NCBI RefSeq assembly: GCF_037546185.1
Contig: NZ_JAWMWH010000001.1
Location: forward strand, 310,001-374,000
From: Nicoliella lavandulae
GTDB taxonomy: Bacteria > Bacillota > Bacilli > Lactobacillales > Lactobacillaceae
DNA length: 64,000 nucleotides
Direction: 5' to 3'
The notes under the pieces: model-generated
The model's input: the letters and a program-made list of their open reading frames with translations, nothing else
Database searches by the model: none
Told to the model about the DNA's origin: nothing
Position numbers and translations under genes: made by a program
Shown here: one piece after another, positions 10,748-20,058 of the stretch
Position numbering within the stretch: the first letter of the stretch is position 1
How the letters are laid out: every line of letters starts with the position of its first letter

Positions 10748-11791
10748 CTATGGTTGAACTACAATGGCTGATTTAATTGCCTTACGATCAGTCATCGCTT
10801 GATAAGCTGCATTAGCTTCATCTAAGGTAAATTGTTGGGTGAAGACCTTGCCAGGGTTAATGGAACCCTCTAAGACGGCCTTCAATAAGAAGCCCTTGTC
10901 ATAGGTCGTTACGGATGCGCCACCACCAGCTAGGGCAACGTTGCCGTAGAACATAACCGTATTATCAGCATCCCCATGTGGTAACCCAACGCGACCCACG
11001 ATCGCACCTGGTGCAGCTACTTTAAGGGCGGTATCAGTTGATAATTCAGTTCCCACACATTCTAAGACGGCATCAGCACCTAAGTCATCAGTTAATTCCA
11101 TAACCTTAGCCACTGCTTCATCCCCACGTTCGGAAACAATATCAGTTGCCCCGAATTCACGAGCAATTGCTTGACGGTCTGCATGCCGGCTCATTGCAAT
11201 GATCCGCTTAGCACCACGTAGTTGCGCAGCAATTACCGCACATAGCCCAACGGCTCCGTCACCCACAACGACCACCGTATCACCACGTTGCACCCGTGCT
11301 GAGCGGGCAGCATGGTAACCAGTTGCCATTACATCGGCTAAGGTCAAAAACGAGTTCAACATGGATTCCTTGTAGTCTGATGGTTGACCTGGAATCTTGA
11401 TCAATGCCCAATTAGCGTGTTGGAAGCGAACGTATTCAGCTTGGCAACCGCTACTGAAAATGGCGTCAGCATTGTTCTTACAGTTAGCATCATAACCAGC
11501 TCGACAAGCGGCACAGTGCCCACAACCATGGGTGAATGGTGCAATCACAAAATCACCTGGCTTCACCGTAGTGATTGCACTCCCTACTTCGGACACGATT
11601 CCAATGGCTTCATGCCCACCATTGGCTGAGTTAGCGGGTTTGTCATTGAGGCCACGGTAGGCCCATAAATCTGAACCACAGACGCTGGCCCGCACAACGT
11701 GAATGATCACGTCATCTGGTTGTTCGAGCTTAGGCATTGCTGTATCTTCGACCGCTACTAATCCGGCATGTTTAAAAATAGTATTTTTCAT
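10748..11791 (-). CDS. Zinc-dependent alcohol dehydrogenase family oxidoreductase
   Basis: A medium-chain dehydrogenase of 347 residues. Catalytic zinc ligands are seen in SVCGSDLW (Cys near 38) and GGHEAIG (His near 60). A structural zinc lobe CGHCAACxxxxDANC lies near residues 90-105. The Rossmann motif VVGDGAVGLCAV is near 175. These show NAD(P)-dependent alcohol/aldehyde interconversion; the substrate cannot be told from sequence. GGAG lies 9 bases before the ATG. It stands alone between two terminators. Confidence 0.88.
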   Translation of the reverse strand: MKNTIFKHAGLVAVEDTAMPKLEQPDDVIIHVVRASVCGSDLWAYRGLNDKPANSANGGHEAIGIVSEVGSAITTVKPGDFVIAPFTHGCGHCAACRAGYDANCKNNADAIFSSGCQAEYVRFQHANWALIKIPGQPSDYKESMLNSFLTLADVMATGYHAARSARVQRGDTVVVVGDGAVGLCAVIAAQLRGAKRIIAMSRHADRQAIAREFGATDIVSERGDEAVAKVMELTDDLGADAVLECVGTELSTDTALKVAAPGAIVGRVGLPHGDADNTVMFYGNVALAGGGASVTTYDKGFLLKAVLEGSINPGKVFTQQFTLDEANAAYQAMTDRKAIKSAIVVQP

Positions 11792-11906
11792 TCTAATTCG
11801 CTCCTTGTTGGTTTAATCATTGTTTTTAAATTCATAGCGCATTAATTATGATAGACCTTCAAGTTAGCTTTAAGACAAGCATTAATTGCAAATTAATTTA
11901 CCCAAA

Positions 11907-11936
11907 TAAAAAACACCATTCAAAGTAATGGTGTTT
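11907..11936 (-). terminator. Terminator after the quinone-reductase-like gene
   Basis: AAACACCATT / AATGGTGTTT stem with a T-rich tail on the minus strand. Confidence 0.85.
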
Positions 11937-11939
11937 GAA

Positions 11940-12968
11940 TTAGCGTTCTTCATTATATTCCCCATCAAAATCCATCATTAGGGCTACCTTACCATTCAGA
12001 TGATTTTGAATCGCGTATTTGATGGCCGATTGAACATCATTGATGGAAAAAGTCTGTTCAATATAGGGACGAATGGATTGGCGTTGAGCTAGGTTCGCTA
12101 CTTTCCATAACCAATCTGGACGAACGATTAACCGTTCAAAGTGGCCCCGGTTCCAGCGCACGCCCGTCTCCATCATATCGCCGAACGGATTCTTACTAAT
12201 TTCAGTTTTATTTTGATGTACTTCAACATAGTACCCATTCGGGGTCAATAATCGACGCATTGCCCCGAGTGAACGACGCCCATTTAAGATAATGATACTA
12301 TCGAACTTAGTGGTGACGCCCTTCGCCCAGTTTTCCCGTGCTTCAATGACGTGATCAGCGCCGAACTTTTGAACCGTTTTAAAGCCAGCTGGTCGACTAA
12401 CTACCGTCACTTCAGCACCTAGGGACTTAGCTAACTGGAGCGCATATAAGCCAACGCCACCGGTGGCCCCTACTAATAAGACCTGTTGGTTCACCGATAC
12501 CTTAGCCCCAGTTACCAAGCTAACCGCCGTCCCGGCAGCCATTGGTAATGCTGCACATTCTTTAAACCCTAGGTTGGATGGCGTAAACGCCAATTGCGAC
12601 TCATTAACGCAGACATATTCAGCCCAGGCCCCAAAGTGAAAGTCATTGGTGATGCCAAAGATCTTGTCACCAACTTCAATATCTTGTACCTGCTTGCCCA
12701 CTGCCTCAACAATTCCAGCAAAGTCGCAGCCCATGACATTGTTAATTCCTGAATCCAAAAAACGTTTAAATGACAATCTAGGCCCAATTAAGCGCCGGCC
12801 CTTAGTAAAGTGCTTTTCGAACGGTACATAGTCAAGAAAGTTAATTGAGGAACTCTTCACCCGCACTAAGACTTGATCTTCAGCCGGTACTGGCTTATTC
12901 ACTTGATTCATTTTGACCCCGTCCAACTGCCCAGACTTAGTATATACAATTCCCTTCAACTTTCTCAC
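11940..12968 (-). CDS. Zinc-independent medium-chain dehydrogenase (quinone reductase-like)
   Basis: A 342-residue MDR-superfamily protein. It has the N-terminal GroES-like fold (GIVYTKSGQLDGV, SSINFLDYV) and the NADPH-binding ATGGVGLYAL motif near residue 155. It lacks the zinc lobe cysteines, so it fits the quinone oxidoreductase / zeta-crystallin branch rather than alcohol dehydrogenases. The physiological substrate is unknown. It lies directly downstream of the broken mleR-like gene on the same strand, 22 bases away, so the two may once have been cotranscribed. Confidence 0.85.
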   Translation of the reverse strand: MRKLKGIVYTKSGQLDGVKMNQVNKPVPAEDQVLVRVKSSSINFLDYVPFEKHFTKGRRLIGPRLSFKRFLDSGINNVMGCDFAGIVEAVGKQVQDIEVGDKIFGITNDFHFGAWAEYVCVNESQLAFTPSNLGFKECAALPMAAGTAVSLVTGAKVSVNQQVLLVGATGGVGLYALQLAKSLGAEVTVVSRPAGFKTVQKFGADHVIEARENWAKGVTTKFDSIIILNGRRSLGAMRRLLTPNGYYVEVHQNKTEISKNPFGDMMETGVRWNRGHFERLIVRPDWLWKVANLAQRQSIRPYIEQTFSINDVQSAIKYAIQNHLNGKVALMMDFDGEYNEER

Positions 12969-12990
12969 CTACTTATTTATAGTTTTAATT

Positions 12991-13869
12991 TTAAATTAAC
13001 GCTCGCCGAATTTGTTCTAAAATTTGCATCTGTAGGGAATTAAATTTATGTGAACGGCGATAAACAATGCTTGTTACAAACCGAGGCACATCTTGGTCCA
13101 ATAAGTCTAGCTTGACTAATTGGTCGCTGGCATCTGACATCAACGTACTAAATAATCCAATGCCGACATTATTTTCAATCATTTTCAACATACTATGCGA
13201 ACTCCCCGAGCGAAAGATCACCTTAGGTCGGAAATGATTACGTTTAGCCATTGCATTGAACACGTTGTTATGAATAAAGCCATCTTTAAACAAAATGAAG
13301 TCCTCTTTTTTTAAGTCCTTAAAGTATACACCTTTTTGCTTGGCAAGGGGGTGTTTTTTTGAAACATAAATGGCAAATGGTCGCCGATCAAATTCTTCTG
13401 CATAGATGGTCGATTCCACTAACGGATTAATTGAGCCCATCAAGGCTAAATCAATTTCACCATTTTTTAAGGCCTTCAATGTCGCTTCTGAGCCAATTTC
13501 AATTGTTTCAATCTTATCAAGGAGCCCATTATCTTTCAATAATGTTGAAACCTGTGGGAAGTAGTTATTTTCAATTACCGGCGGCAAGCCTAACACTAAC
13601 TTGTCTTCCTTCATGTTTTCGATTTCAGAACGGGCTAATTGGTAGTGTTTAATAATGGCCTTAGCGTGCAGGAGTAGTTGATCGCCGCTATCCGTAATTA
13701 TTAATTCTTGATTGCGGTGGCGAATAATTAACTTACTATTCATTTCCCGTTCTAGTCGCTGCAACGCAAACGTAATCGTAGGTTGGCTAACGTTAAATTT
13801 GTGGGCAACCTTCGAAAAGTTTTTAATTTAAGTTAAGCTAATAAAATATTCTAAATCACGAGTGTTCAT
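12991..13869 (-). pseudogene. mleR: LysR-family (mleR-like) malolactic regulator with a premature stop
   Basis: Reading from the ATG at 13869 gives a full LysR start, MNTRDLEYFISLT, then TAA at 13828-13830 (codon 14), then in the same frame IKNFSKVAHKFNVSQPTI and an intact effector domain to 12991. One substitution (probably GAA to TAA) thus cuts a 292-residue regulator inside its winged helix-turn-helix. A TTG at 13764 could restart translation but would omit nearly the whole DNA-binding helix pair. Position, back to back with mleS, and the N-terminal sequence resemble MleR, the activator of malolactic genes (family knowledge). If real, mleS has lost its local regulator or is constitutive. 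A sequencing error is the alternative. Confidence 0.8.
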
Positions 13870-13932
13870 AAATCCCCCTTGTATCAGCATCTAGCAATTA
13901 CTTATAAGCATATTTTATCATAAATCACATTT

Positions 13933-13962
13933 TTGACTATAAAATAACCTTAGGCTTAATAT
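13933..13962 (+). promoter_or_regulatory. Promoter of mleS
   Basis: TTGACT (13933-13938), an 18-base spacer, then TAATAT (13957-13962). The dyad CTTATAAG and TTATCATAA at about 13901-13923, between mleS and the mleR-like gene, could be the LysR site. Confidence 0.5.
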
Positions 13963-14008
13963 GAAGCTATTAATTAATCAACGCAGCACTTTAGAGGAGG
14001 AAATTTCC

Positions 14009-15637
14009 ATGGGATACAATATTTTAAACGATCCATTTAAGAACAAGGGCACTGCCTTTACAATGGAAGAACGGAAGGCACTAGGGCTTGAAGGCCTCTT
14101 GCCACCATACGTTCAATCATTAGACGAACAAGCAACTCAAGCATATGGTCAATACCAATCCAAGCCATCTGATCTTGAAAAACGGATTTTCTTGATGACC
14201 ATCTTTAACGAAAACCGCGTTTTATTCTACAAACTATTCAGCCAACACGTTGTTGAATTTATGCCAATCGTATACGATCCAACAATTGCTGAATCAATCG
14301 AAAACTACAGTGAATTATTCATCCAACCACAAAACGCAACCTTCCTATCTATTAATGATCAAGATTCCATCGAACAATCATTAAAGAACGCTGCCGATGG
14401 TCGTGACATTCGCTTAATCGTGGTTACCGATGCCGAAGGAATTCTAGGAATTGGTGACTGGGGAACTAACGGGGTCGATATCGCCGTTGGGAAGTTAATG
14501 GTTTACACCGCTGCGGCTGGCATTGATCCATCCCAAGTGCTACCAGTAGTCTTAGACGCCGGAACTAATAATGAAGAATTATTGAAGGATCCCCTCTACC
14601 TTGGTAACCACCAAAAGCGGGTTTACGGTGACAAATACTACGCATTCGTTGATAAGTTCGTTAAGAGTGCTGAATCATTGTTCCCAGATATGTACCTTCA
14701 CTTTGAAGACTTTGGTCGTTCCAACGCTGCCAACATCTTAAACAAGTACAAAGATCAATACACCATCTTTAATGATGATATTCAAGGAACTGGAATCATC
14801 GTGCTTGCTGGAATTTTAGGCGCATTAAAGATCTCAGGTGAAAAACTAGCGGATCAAAAATACCTTTGTTTCGGAGCTGGAACTGCCGGTGCCGGAATCG
14901 TTTCACGGGTCTGTGAAGAATTTGTTCAACAAGGCATGTCAGAAGCAGAAGCTAAAAAGCACTTCTACTTAGTTGATAAGCAAGGACTATTATTCGACGA
15001 TGATGACACCCTTACCCCAGAACAAAAGCCATTCGCTCGTTCCCGGTCCGAATTTGACAACCCAGATGAATTAACTAACCTAGCAGCAGTGGTCAAAGCA
15101 GTCCATCCAACGATCATGGTCGGAACTTCCACTCAACCAGATTCATTCACTGAAGACATCATTAAGGACATGGCAGCCCATACTGACCGGCCAATCATCT
15201 TCCCAATTTCTAACCCAACTAAGTTAGCGGAAGCTAAGGCTGAAGACCTCTTGAAGTGGACCGATGGTAAAGCCTTAATCGGAACTGGAATTCCAGTAGA
15301 CGACATCGAATACAATGGGGTTACTTACCAAATTGGACAAGCTAACAACGCCCTGGTTTACCCTGGATTAGGACTAGGGGCCATCGCTTCAACTGCCAGC
15401 GTATTAAACGATGAAATGATTTCAGCCGCTGCCCACTCACTCAGTGGCATCGTTGATACCACTAAACCAGGAGCTGCCGTATTACCACCTGTTTCTAAGC
15501 TATACGTATTCTCAGAAACAGTTGCTAAAGCAGTTGCTGATAGCGCTATTCAACAAGGCCTTACCCGCGAAGATATCAAGGACGTGGATCAAGCCATCCA
15601 AGATACTAAGTGGACTCCTGAATATCCTGAAAACTAA
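14009..15637 (+). CDS. mleS: Malolactic enzyme
   Basis: Converts L-malate directly to L-lactate and CO2 using bound NAD and Mn2+. This deacidifies the cytosol and feeds proton motive force. The 542 residues follow malolactic enzyme along their length: ILNDPFKNKGTAFT at the start, VVEFMPIVYDPTIA, the catalytic/metal region HFEDFG and FNDDIQGTG (about residues 225-260), the NAD motif GAGTAGAGI (about 290) and LVDKQGLLFDD. Its lactic-acid-bacterial start and motifs separate it from NAD-malic enzyme. The ATG at 14009 has GAGGAGG 8 bases upstream; an upstream in-frame ATG at 13961 lacks a ribosome site. No malate permease gene (mleP) follows, which is unusual for this locus. Confidence 0.93.
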   Translation: MGYNILNDPFKNKGTAFTMEERKALGLEGLLPPYVQSLDEQATQAYGQYQSKPSDLEKRIFLMTIFNENRVLFYKLFSQHVVEFMPIVYDPTIAESIENYSELFIQPQNATFLSINDQDSIEQSLKNAADGRDIRLIVVTDAEGILGIGDWGTNGVDIAVGKLMVYTAAAGIDPSQVLPVVLDAGTNNEELLKDPLYLGNHQKRVYGDKYYAFVDKFVKSAESLFPDMYLHFEDFGRSNAANILNKYKDQYTIFNDDIQGTGIIVLAGILGALKISGEKLADQKYLCFGAGTAGAGIVSRVCEEFVQQGMSEAEAKKHFYLVDKQGLLFDDDDTLTPEQKPFARSRSEFDNPDELTNLAAVVKAVHPTIMVGTSTQPDSFTEDIIKDMAAHTDRPIIFPISNPTKLAEAKAEDLLKWTDGKALIGTGIPVDDIEYNGVTYQIGQANNALVYPGLGLGAIASTASVLNDEMISAAAHSLSGIVDTTKPGAAVLPPVSKLYVFSETVAKAVADSAIQQGLTREDIKDVDQAIQDTKWTPEYPEN

Positions 15638-15654
15638 ATTGTAGTTATAAAAAT

Positions 15655-15693
15655 AAAGACTGGACTAGCTTTACAGCTAGCTCAGTCTTTTTT
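15655..15693 (+). terminator. Terminator after mleS, probably bidirectional
   Basis: AAAGACTGGACTAGCT / AGCTAGCTCAGTCTTT stem with TTTTTT. It also lies just beyond the stop of the convergent CAP-domain gene. Confidence 0.88.
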
Positions 15694-15705
15694 AGTTTGG
15701 GTTAT

Positions 15706-17085
15706 TTAGTTAGCCACTTCATGGCCTTGACCATTTGCATCGTAAACCATGTGATAGCCATTTTTAACGTAAATTTTGACGCCATCAGACGCTGTTTCAA
15801 TATGATGCGTAGAATAGAAGTAGTCATTGGTAATCTTATATCCCAATTGAGTTGGGGTGCCGACCCAACCACCACCAGCATTGGCTTGATAGGTCATAAA
15901 TGGTGTATCGGTAGGTACTTGCCCCAATGCGTCATATTGTTTTTCATGCTGAGTATTAAACTTACCCATGTCTTGAACTGTATGCACATCACTAGCCTGA
16001 ATCGTAGATTGATCTGCGGACCCACTCTGTGCAGTAGAAGTGCTATTATCACTACTATTAACTGTAGAAGTGCTGTTATCACTACTATTATTAGTAGTGT
16101 TAGTAGTGATCGTTACCGGACTATTCGATGAACTGGAAGAATTGTTTTGACTTTGATCAGCAAAATCTTCCGCATCATAAGTTACTGCTCCGTAATCAGA
16201 ACTATTAGTGTAGCCAAAGCCAATCCCAATTGATCCATAGGATGGATTAACTAGCGATTGATAATGCCCATGTTCTTTGCCATCCCCCTTGTCAGGCCCT
16301 TCATCAATATACATTTGCGTAAGGTCATGGGCGGCACTTTGCGGCGTCTCAAGATCACCACCGCTAGCAGCTAAGTTTTCACCATCTGGTGCACTGACCC
16401 CTAATTGCTTAGCAACAGAATCACCAAGGAAATTACCATTACTGTCATAGTGACTGATCGACATGTTTCCTAGGTCAATGTTTTGTTGAACTCGAACATC
16501 AGCCACTTTATCTAAATCAGCATTATCCTGTAATGGCGCCACTCCCAATGAAGCTCTTAGTGCATTAATTTGTTTTAATGCTGCTGCGCGGTAGGCACTG
16601 CGATATGCATCCAAGTCAACGATTTTACCATCCGTTTGATCAAATCCATCCACAACGACATGCTGTTGGTTGCTATTCGAACTTGCGTTAGCATTAGCGT
16701 TAGAGGTTGTATCAGTATTAGAAGTCGTGTTAGCATCAGCGTTATTATATGTATCATTACTACTCTGACTGCTATCATTCTGATTACTATCATCTTGTGC
16801 AGCTTGCTTTTGTTGGCGTTTGATCTTGTGTACCTGATGCTTAGTGGCCCAACCATACCCCTTTAAATAGATATACCCGTGTGCCTTAGCCTTCTTAATA
16901 TTGATCTTCTTGCCGCTAATCGTGTAGCCATACTTAACCTTTTTCTTCGACACCTTTTTCTTCGACACCTTTTTCTTCGACTTAGTAACATGCGTTCTAG
17001 CCTTACTGGCCTCCACGTTGATCAAAGAACCATTAACGCTTATGACCGCGGCACATACCGTTAATGCATAAATATATTTTTTCAT
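15706..17085 (-). CDS. Secreted CAP-domain (SCP/PR1-like) protein
   Basis: A 459-residue exported protein. An N-terminal signal peptide (MKKYIYALTVCAAVISVNG) is followed by a very basic segment with three KVSKK units, a short YGYTISGKK wall-binding-like stretch and an Asn/Ser/Asp linker. A CAP domain then spans about residues 165-330, with INALRASLGVAPL, HYDSNGN, GENLA and HGHYQSLVNP. After a second Ser/Thr-rich linker, the C-terminal 80 residues (YDALGQVP to GHEVAN) form an unrecognised module. Bacterial CAP proteins are extracellular; the precise role is unclear. The ATG at 17085 is preferred because AAAGGTGG precedes it; an upstream GTG overlaps that site. A paralogue lies at 57596. Confidence 0.82.
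   Translation of the reverse strand: MKKYIYALTVCAAVISVNGSLINVEASKARTHVTKSKKKVSKKKVSKKKVKYGYTISGKKINIKKAKAHGYIYLKGYGWATKHQVHKIKRQQKQAAQDDSNQNDSSQSSNDTYNNADANTTSNTDTTSNANANASSNSNQQHVVVDGFDQTDGKIVDLDAYRSAYRAAALKQINALRASLGVAPLQDNADLDKVADVRVQQNIDLGNMSISHYDSNGNFLGDSVAKQLGVSAPDGENLAASGGDLETPQSAAHDLTQMYIDEGPDKGDGKEHGHYQSLVNPSYGSIGIGFGYTNSSDYGAVTYDAEDFADQSQNNSSSSSNSPVTITTNTTNNSSDNSTSTVNSSDNSTSTAQSGSADQSTIQASDVHTVQDMGKFNTQHEKQYDALGQVPTDTPFMTYQANAGGGWVGTPTQLGYKITNDYFYSTHHIETASDGVKIYVKNGYHMVYDANGQGHEVAN
16939..16983 (-). repeat. Triplicated 15-base unit coding for KVSKK
   Basis: CCTTTTTCTTCGACA is repeated three times in tandem on the plus strand, within the basic N-terminal segment of the CAP protein. 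Slippage could vary the copy number. Confidence 0.85.
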
Positions 17086-17168
17086 TATTAAACCCACCTT
17101 TATCTTTAATATAAATTAATGATAATACATTTGAATTAATTTGTATAATCAGCTGCTAAGCAAATACT

Positions 17169-17178
17169 TTGTACACAA
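17169..17178. promoter_or_regulatory. Palindrome TTGTACACAA in a divergent intergenic region
   Basis: A perfect 10-base palindrome lies between the CAP gene and the oxidoreductase gene at 17260. The same decamer occurs at 46114-46123, between two other secreted-protein genes. A plus-strand TATAAT at 17216-17221 lies nearby. Confidence 0.4.
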
Positions 17179-17259
17179 CCGAACTAAATGCTAGAATACT
17201 TGTGTATGAAAAATGTATAATAAAGATAGTAAATAAAACTTAATTGGAGGCATTTTCTT

Positions 17260-18600
17260 ATGGCTACAAATTATGATTATGATGTTCTTTACTTAGGTGC
17301 CGGTCACGGTACCTTTGACGGTGCAATTCCCCTTGCTGCTGCCGGCAAGAAGGTGGCCGTAGTCGAAGCAGAAGCAATCGGTGGGACTTGTCCTAACTGG
17401 GGTTGTAACGCCAAGATTGCGCTTGACGCGCCCGTTGAATTGACCCGTGAACAAGAACGCATCAAAGATCAATTGAACGGTGAACAATTATCAATTAACT
17501 GGACTGCTAACATGTCACGTAAGCACTCCATCATTGACGTTCTTCCTGGTGCTATCGAAGGCTTCATGAAGGATGCCGGCATTGACGTAATTAAGGTCTA
17601 CGGTAAGTTTGCTGATGCCCACACCGTTGAAGTTGATGGCGAAAAGAAAACCGCTGACAAGATTGTAATTGCCACTGGTTTAACTCCTAACAAACTAGAT
17701 GTTCCTGGCACTGAATTAGCTTTCAACAGTAAGGACTTCTTAGCCCTCACTCACCTACCAAAGAACATCGCCATTGTTGGTGGTGGCTACATTGCATTAG
17801 AATTTGCAACCATTGCTAACGCTGCTGGTGCTAACGTAACCGTATTATTACACAGTGACGTTGCACTTCGTAAGTTCTACCAACCATTTGTTAACAAGGT
17901 CTTAGTTGACTTACAAAGACGTGGTGTTCACTTCATTAAGAACAGTAACGTTAGTGGCTTTAAGAAGACTGATGATGGTTACGCAGTTGAATACGGTGAT
18001 AACCAAACCCTTGCTAGTGACTGGATTTTAGACGCCACTGGTCGGGTACCAAATGTCAACGGCATGAATTTAGATGAAATTGGTGTTAAGTACGATGAAC
18101 ACCGTGGAATTGCCGTTAACGATCATCTTCAAACTAGCGTTGACAATATTTACGCTTCTGGAGACGTTATCGATAGTGACCAACCTAAGTTAACTCCAAC
18201 TGCGATTTTTGAATCCAGTTACTTAACTTCCCTCTTCACTGGTCAAACCACCGATGCAATCGACTTCCCAGTAGTTGCTACGAACGTCTTCACTTCTCCT
18301 CGGATTGCCGAAGTCGGGGTTCCCGTTGCCGAAGCTGAAAACAACGACGACTACAAGGTTGTTAAGACTGACCTAAGTGGTGATTGGTACTACCAAGTTG
18401 ATAACGATACTAACTCTGCACGCGCATTGGTATACAACAAGGCTGGTCAATTAGTTGGGGCATCTGAAGTTAGTTCCCATGCTGTTGACTCAATCAACAC
18501 CTTAATCCCAGCAATTGAATTTAAGTACACTAAGGAACAATTAGGACGGATCATTCAAATCTTCCCATCAATTGCTAGTGATGTTTGGGGTACCATTTAA
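17260..18600 (+). CDS. FAD-dependent pyridine nucleotide-disulfide oxidoreductase, paralogue 1
   Basis: A 446-residue flavoprotein of the glutathione reductase / dihydrolipoamide dehydrogenase family. It has an FAD motif GAGHG (residue 13), a redox pair GGTCPNWGC (Cys44, Cys49), an NAD(P) motif GGGYIALEFA (near 170) and ATGRVPN and ASGDV flavin motifs. The C-terminal dimerisation domain is present, but the usual active-site His-Pro of this family (HPT.SE) is replaced by Phe-Pro (IFPSIASDVW). Thiol or disulfide reduction by the normal mechanism is therefore doubtful. It follows its own TATAAT promoter and TTGGAGG site. A close paralogue follows 79 bases downstream. Confidence 0.85.
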   Translation: MATNYDYDVLYLGAGHGTFDGAIPLAAAGKKVAVVEAEAIGGTCPNWGCNAKIALDAPVELTREQERIKDQLNGEQLSINWTANMSRKHSIIDVLPGAIEGFMKDAGIDVIKVYGKFADAHTVEVDGEKKTADKIVIATGLTPNKLDVPGTELAFNSKDFLALTHLPKNIAIVGGGYIALEFATIANAAGANVTVLLHSDVALRKFYQPFVNKVLVDLQRRGVHFIKNSNVSGFKKTDDGYAVEYGDNQTLASDWILDATGRVPNVNGMNLDEIGVKYDEHRGIAVNDHLQTSVDNIYASGDVIDSDQPKLTPTAIFESSYLTSLFTGQTTDAIDFPVVATNVFTSPRIAEVGVPVAEAENNDDYKVVKTDLSGDWYYQVDNDTNSARALVYNKAGQLVGASEVSSHAVDSINTLIPAIEFKYTKEQLGRIIQIFPSIASDVWGTI

Positions 18601-18628
18601 TTCATTATTAAAAAATAAATAAACATTC

Positions 18629-18658
18629 AAAACGAAGTACAATCTACTTCGTTTTTTT
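18629..18658 (+). terminator. Terminator between the two oxidoreductase paralogues
   Basis: AAAACGAAGTA / TACTTCGTTTT stem followed by T residues. It separates or attenuates transcription of the second copy. Confidence 0.85.
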
Positions 18659-18679
18659 AATACCTTAGGAGGAATTTTT

Positions 18680-20014
18680 ATGTCAAAATCAAACTACGAT
18701 TACGATGTTGTATTCATTGGAGCCGGTCATGGTTCCGATGGAGCCCCACTTCTCGCCAATCAAGGCTACAAAGTGGCCAAAATCGAGGCGGAAGCCGTCG
18801 GTGGAACCTGTACTAATTGGGGCTGTAACGCTAAGTTAGTTTTAGATGGCCCCGTTCAACTATCTCGCACCCAAGAACGGATGAAAAACGTGGTCAACGG
18901 CGACCTCGCCATGAATTGGGCTGCCAATATGAAGTACAAGCACGAAGTCATTGATCCACTTGCCGGTGGACTGGAAAATAAGTTCATTAAAGCCGGCATT
19001 GACGTGCTCCATGGTTGGGCTACGTTAAAGGATCCCCACACCATCGATATTGATGGCACCACAAAGACTGCCGACAAAATCGTCATCGCCACTGGGCTTC
19101 ATCCCAACCAACTTGATATTCCCGGCACCGAACTAGCACACAACAGCAAGGACTTCTTAGCATTAGATAATCTACCCGCCCACATCGTCATCGTCGGGAG
19201 TGGCTACATTGCAATGGAATTTGCAACCATCGCTAATCAATTTGGTGCTGACGTAACCGTTATGATGCATGGTGATAAAGCCTTACGTAAATTCTATCAA
19301 CCATTTGCTGAAGCAATCGTTGATGACTTAACGAAGCGCGGTGTTAAATTCGTGCGCAATGCCAACGTCAGTGCATTTAAGGAATCTGATGGAAAACTTA
19401 GCGTTGAATATGGGGATGGACAATCCCAACCAACTGATTGGATCTTAGATGCTACCGGCCGGGTTCCGAACGTAAGTGGCTATGGTCTAGATGAACTTGG
19501 TATCAAGTATAACCGCCATGGCATCGAAGTTAATGACCACTTGCAAACTAACGTTCCAAATATCTTCGCTGCCGGTGATATTACCGATACGGTTTATCCT
19601 AACTTAACCCCATCAGCAACTTTCCAATCTAAATACATCGCCCGCTTCATCAGTGGCGAAACCAATGAACCAATTGACCATCCGGTAATTCCATCCGTGA
19701 CTTTCACGTCGCCACGCATTGCTGAAGCCGGCGTGCCCGTTGCCAAAGCCATCGATGATGACCGCTACCAAGTCGTCTTTACCGATTTAACTAAGGATTG
19801 GTTCCGCCAAGTTGACCACCAAGACCTAGCTAAACAAGCATTGGTATTCAATCAAGACCACCGGTTGGTCGGCGTGACTGAAATGAGTGAACAAGCGGAT
19901 AATGCAATTGATTCATTGTTGCCAGCCATCGCATTGCAGATGACACCTAAGCAAATTCAATCGATCATCCCACTCTTCCCGTCCATTACCCATGAAGTTT
20001 GGAAGAAATTATAA
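18680..20014 (+). CDS. FAD-dependent pyridine nucleotide-disulfide oxidoreductase, paralogue 2
   Basis: 444 residues, highly similar to the preceding gene throughout. It has GAGHGSDGA, a redox pair GGTCTNWGC (Cys44, Cys49), GSGYIAMEFA, ATGRVPN and AAGDI. The C-terminal motif reads LFPSITHEVW, so the family's active-site His is again Phe. Keeping this change in both copies argues for an adapted function, not random decay. AGGAGG lies 7 bases before the ATG. Tandem duplication is evident. The substrate (disulfide, quinone, metal or NAD(P)H oxidase-type activity) cannot be read from sequence. Confidence 0.85.
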   Translation: MSKSNYDYDVVFIGAGHGSDGAPLLANQGYKVAKIEAEAVGGTCTNWGCNAKLVLDGPVQLSRTQERMKNVVNGDLAMNWAANMKYKHEVIDPLAGGLENKFIKAGIDVLHGWATLKDPHTIDIDGTTKTADKIVIATGLHPNQLDIPGTELAHNSKDFLALDNLPAHIVIVGSGYIAMEFATIANQFGADVTVMMHGDKALRKFYQPFAEAIVDDLTKRGVKFVRNANVSAFKESDGKLSVEYGDGQSQPTDWILDATGRVPNVSGYGLDELGIKYNRHGIEVNDHLQTNVPNIFAAGDITDTVYPNLTPSATFQSKYIARFISGETNEPIDHPVIPSVTFTSPRIAEAGVPVAKAIDDDRYQVVFTDLTKDWFRQVDHQDLAKQALVFNQDHRLVGVTEMSEQADNAIDSLLPAIALQMTPKQIQSIIPLFPSITHEVWKKL

Positions 20015-20023
20015 TTAAATTCC

Positions 20024-20058
20024 AAAAAAAGATCGCGCTATTTAGCACGATCTTTTTT
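20024..20058. terminator. Bidirectional terminator
   Basis: AAAAGATCGCGC / GCACGATCTTTT stem between the convergent oxidoreductase and exporter genes. Confidence 0.87.

Noticed and set aside
15697..16131. Plus-strand frame opposite the CAP gene.
   Set aside because: It is a shadow of the minus-strand coding sequence with no ribosome site or domain.
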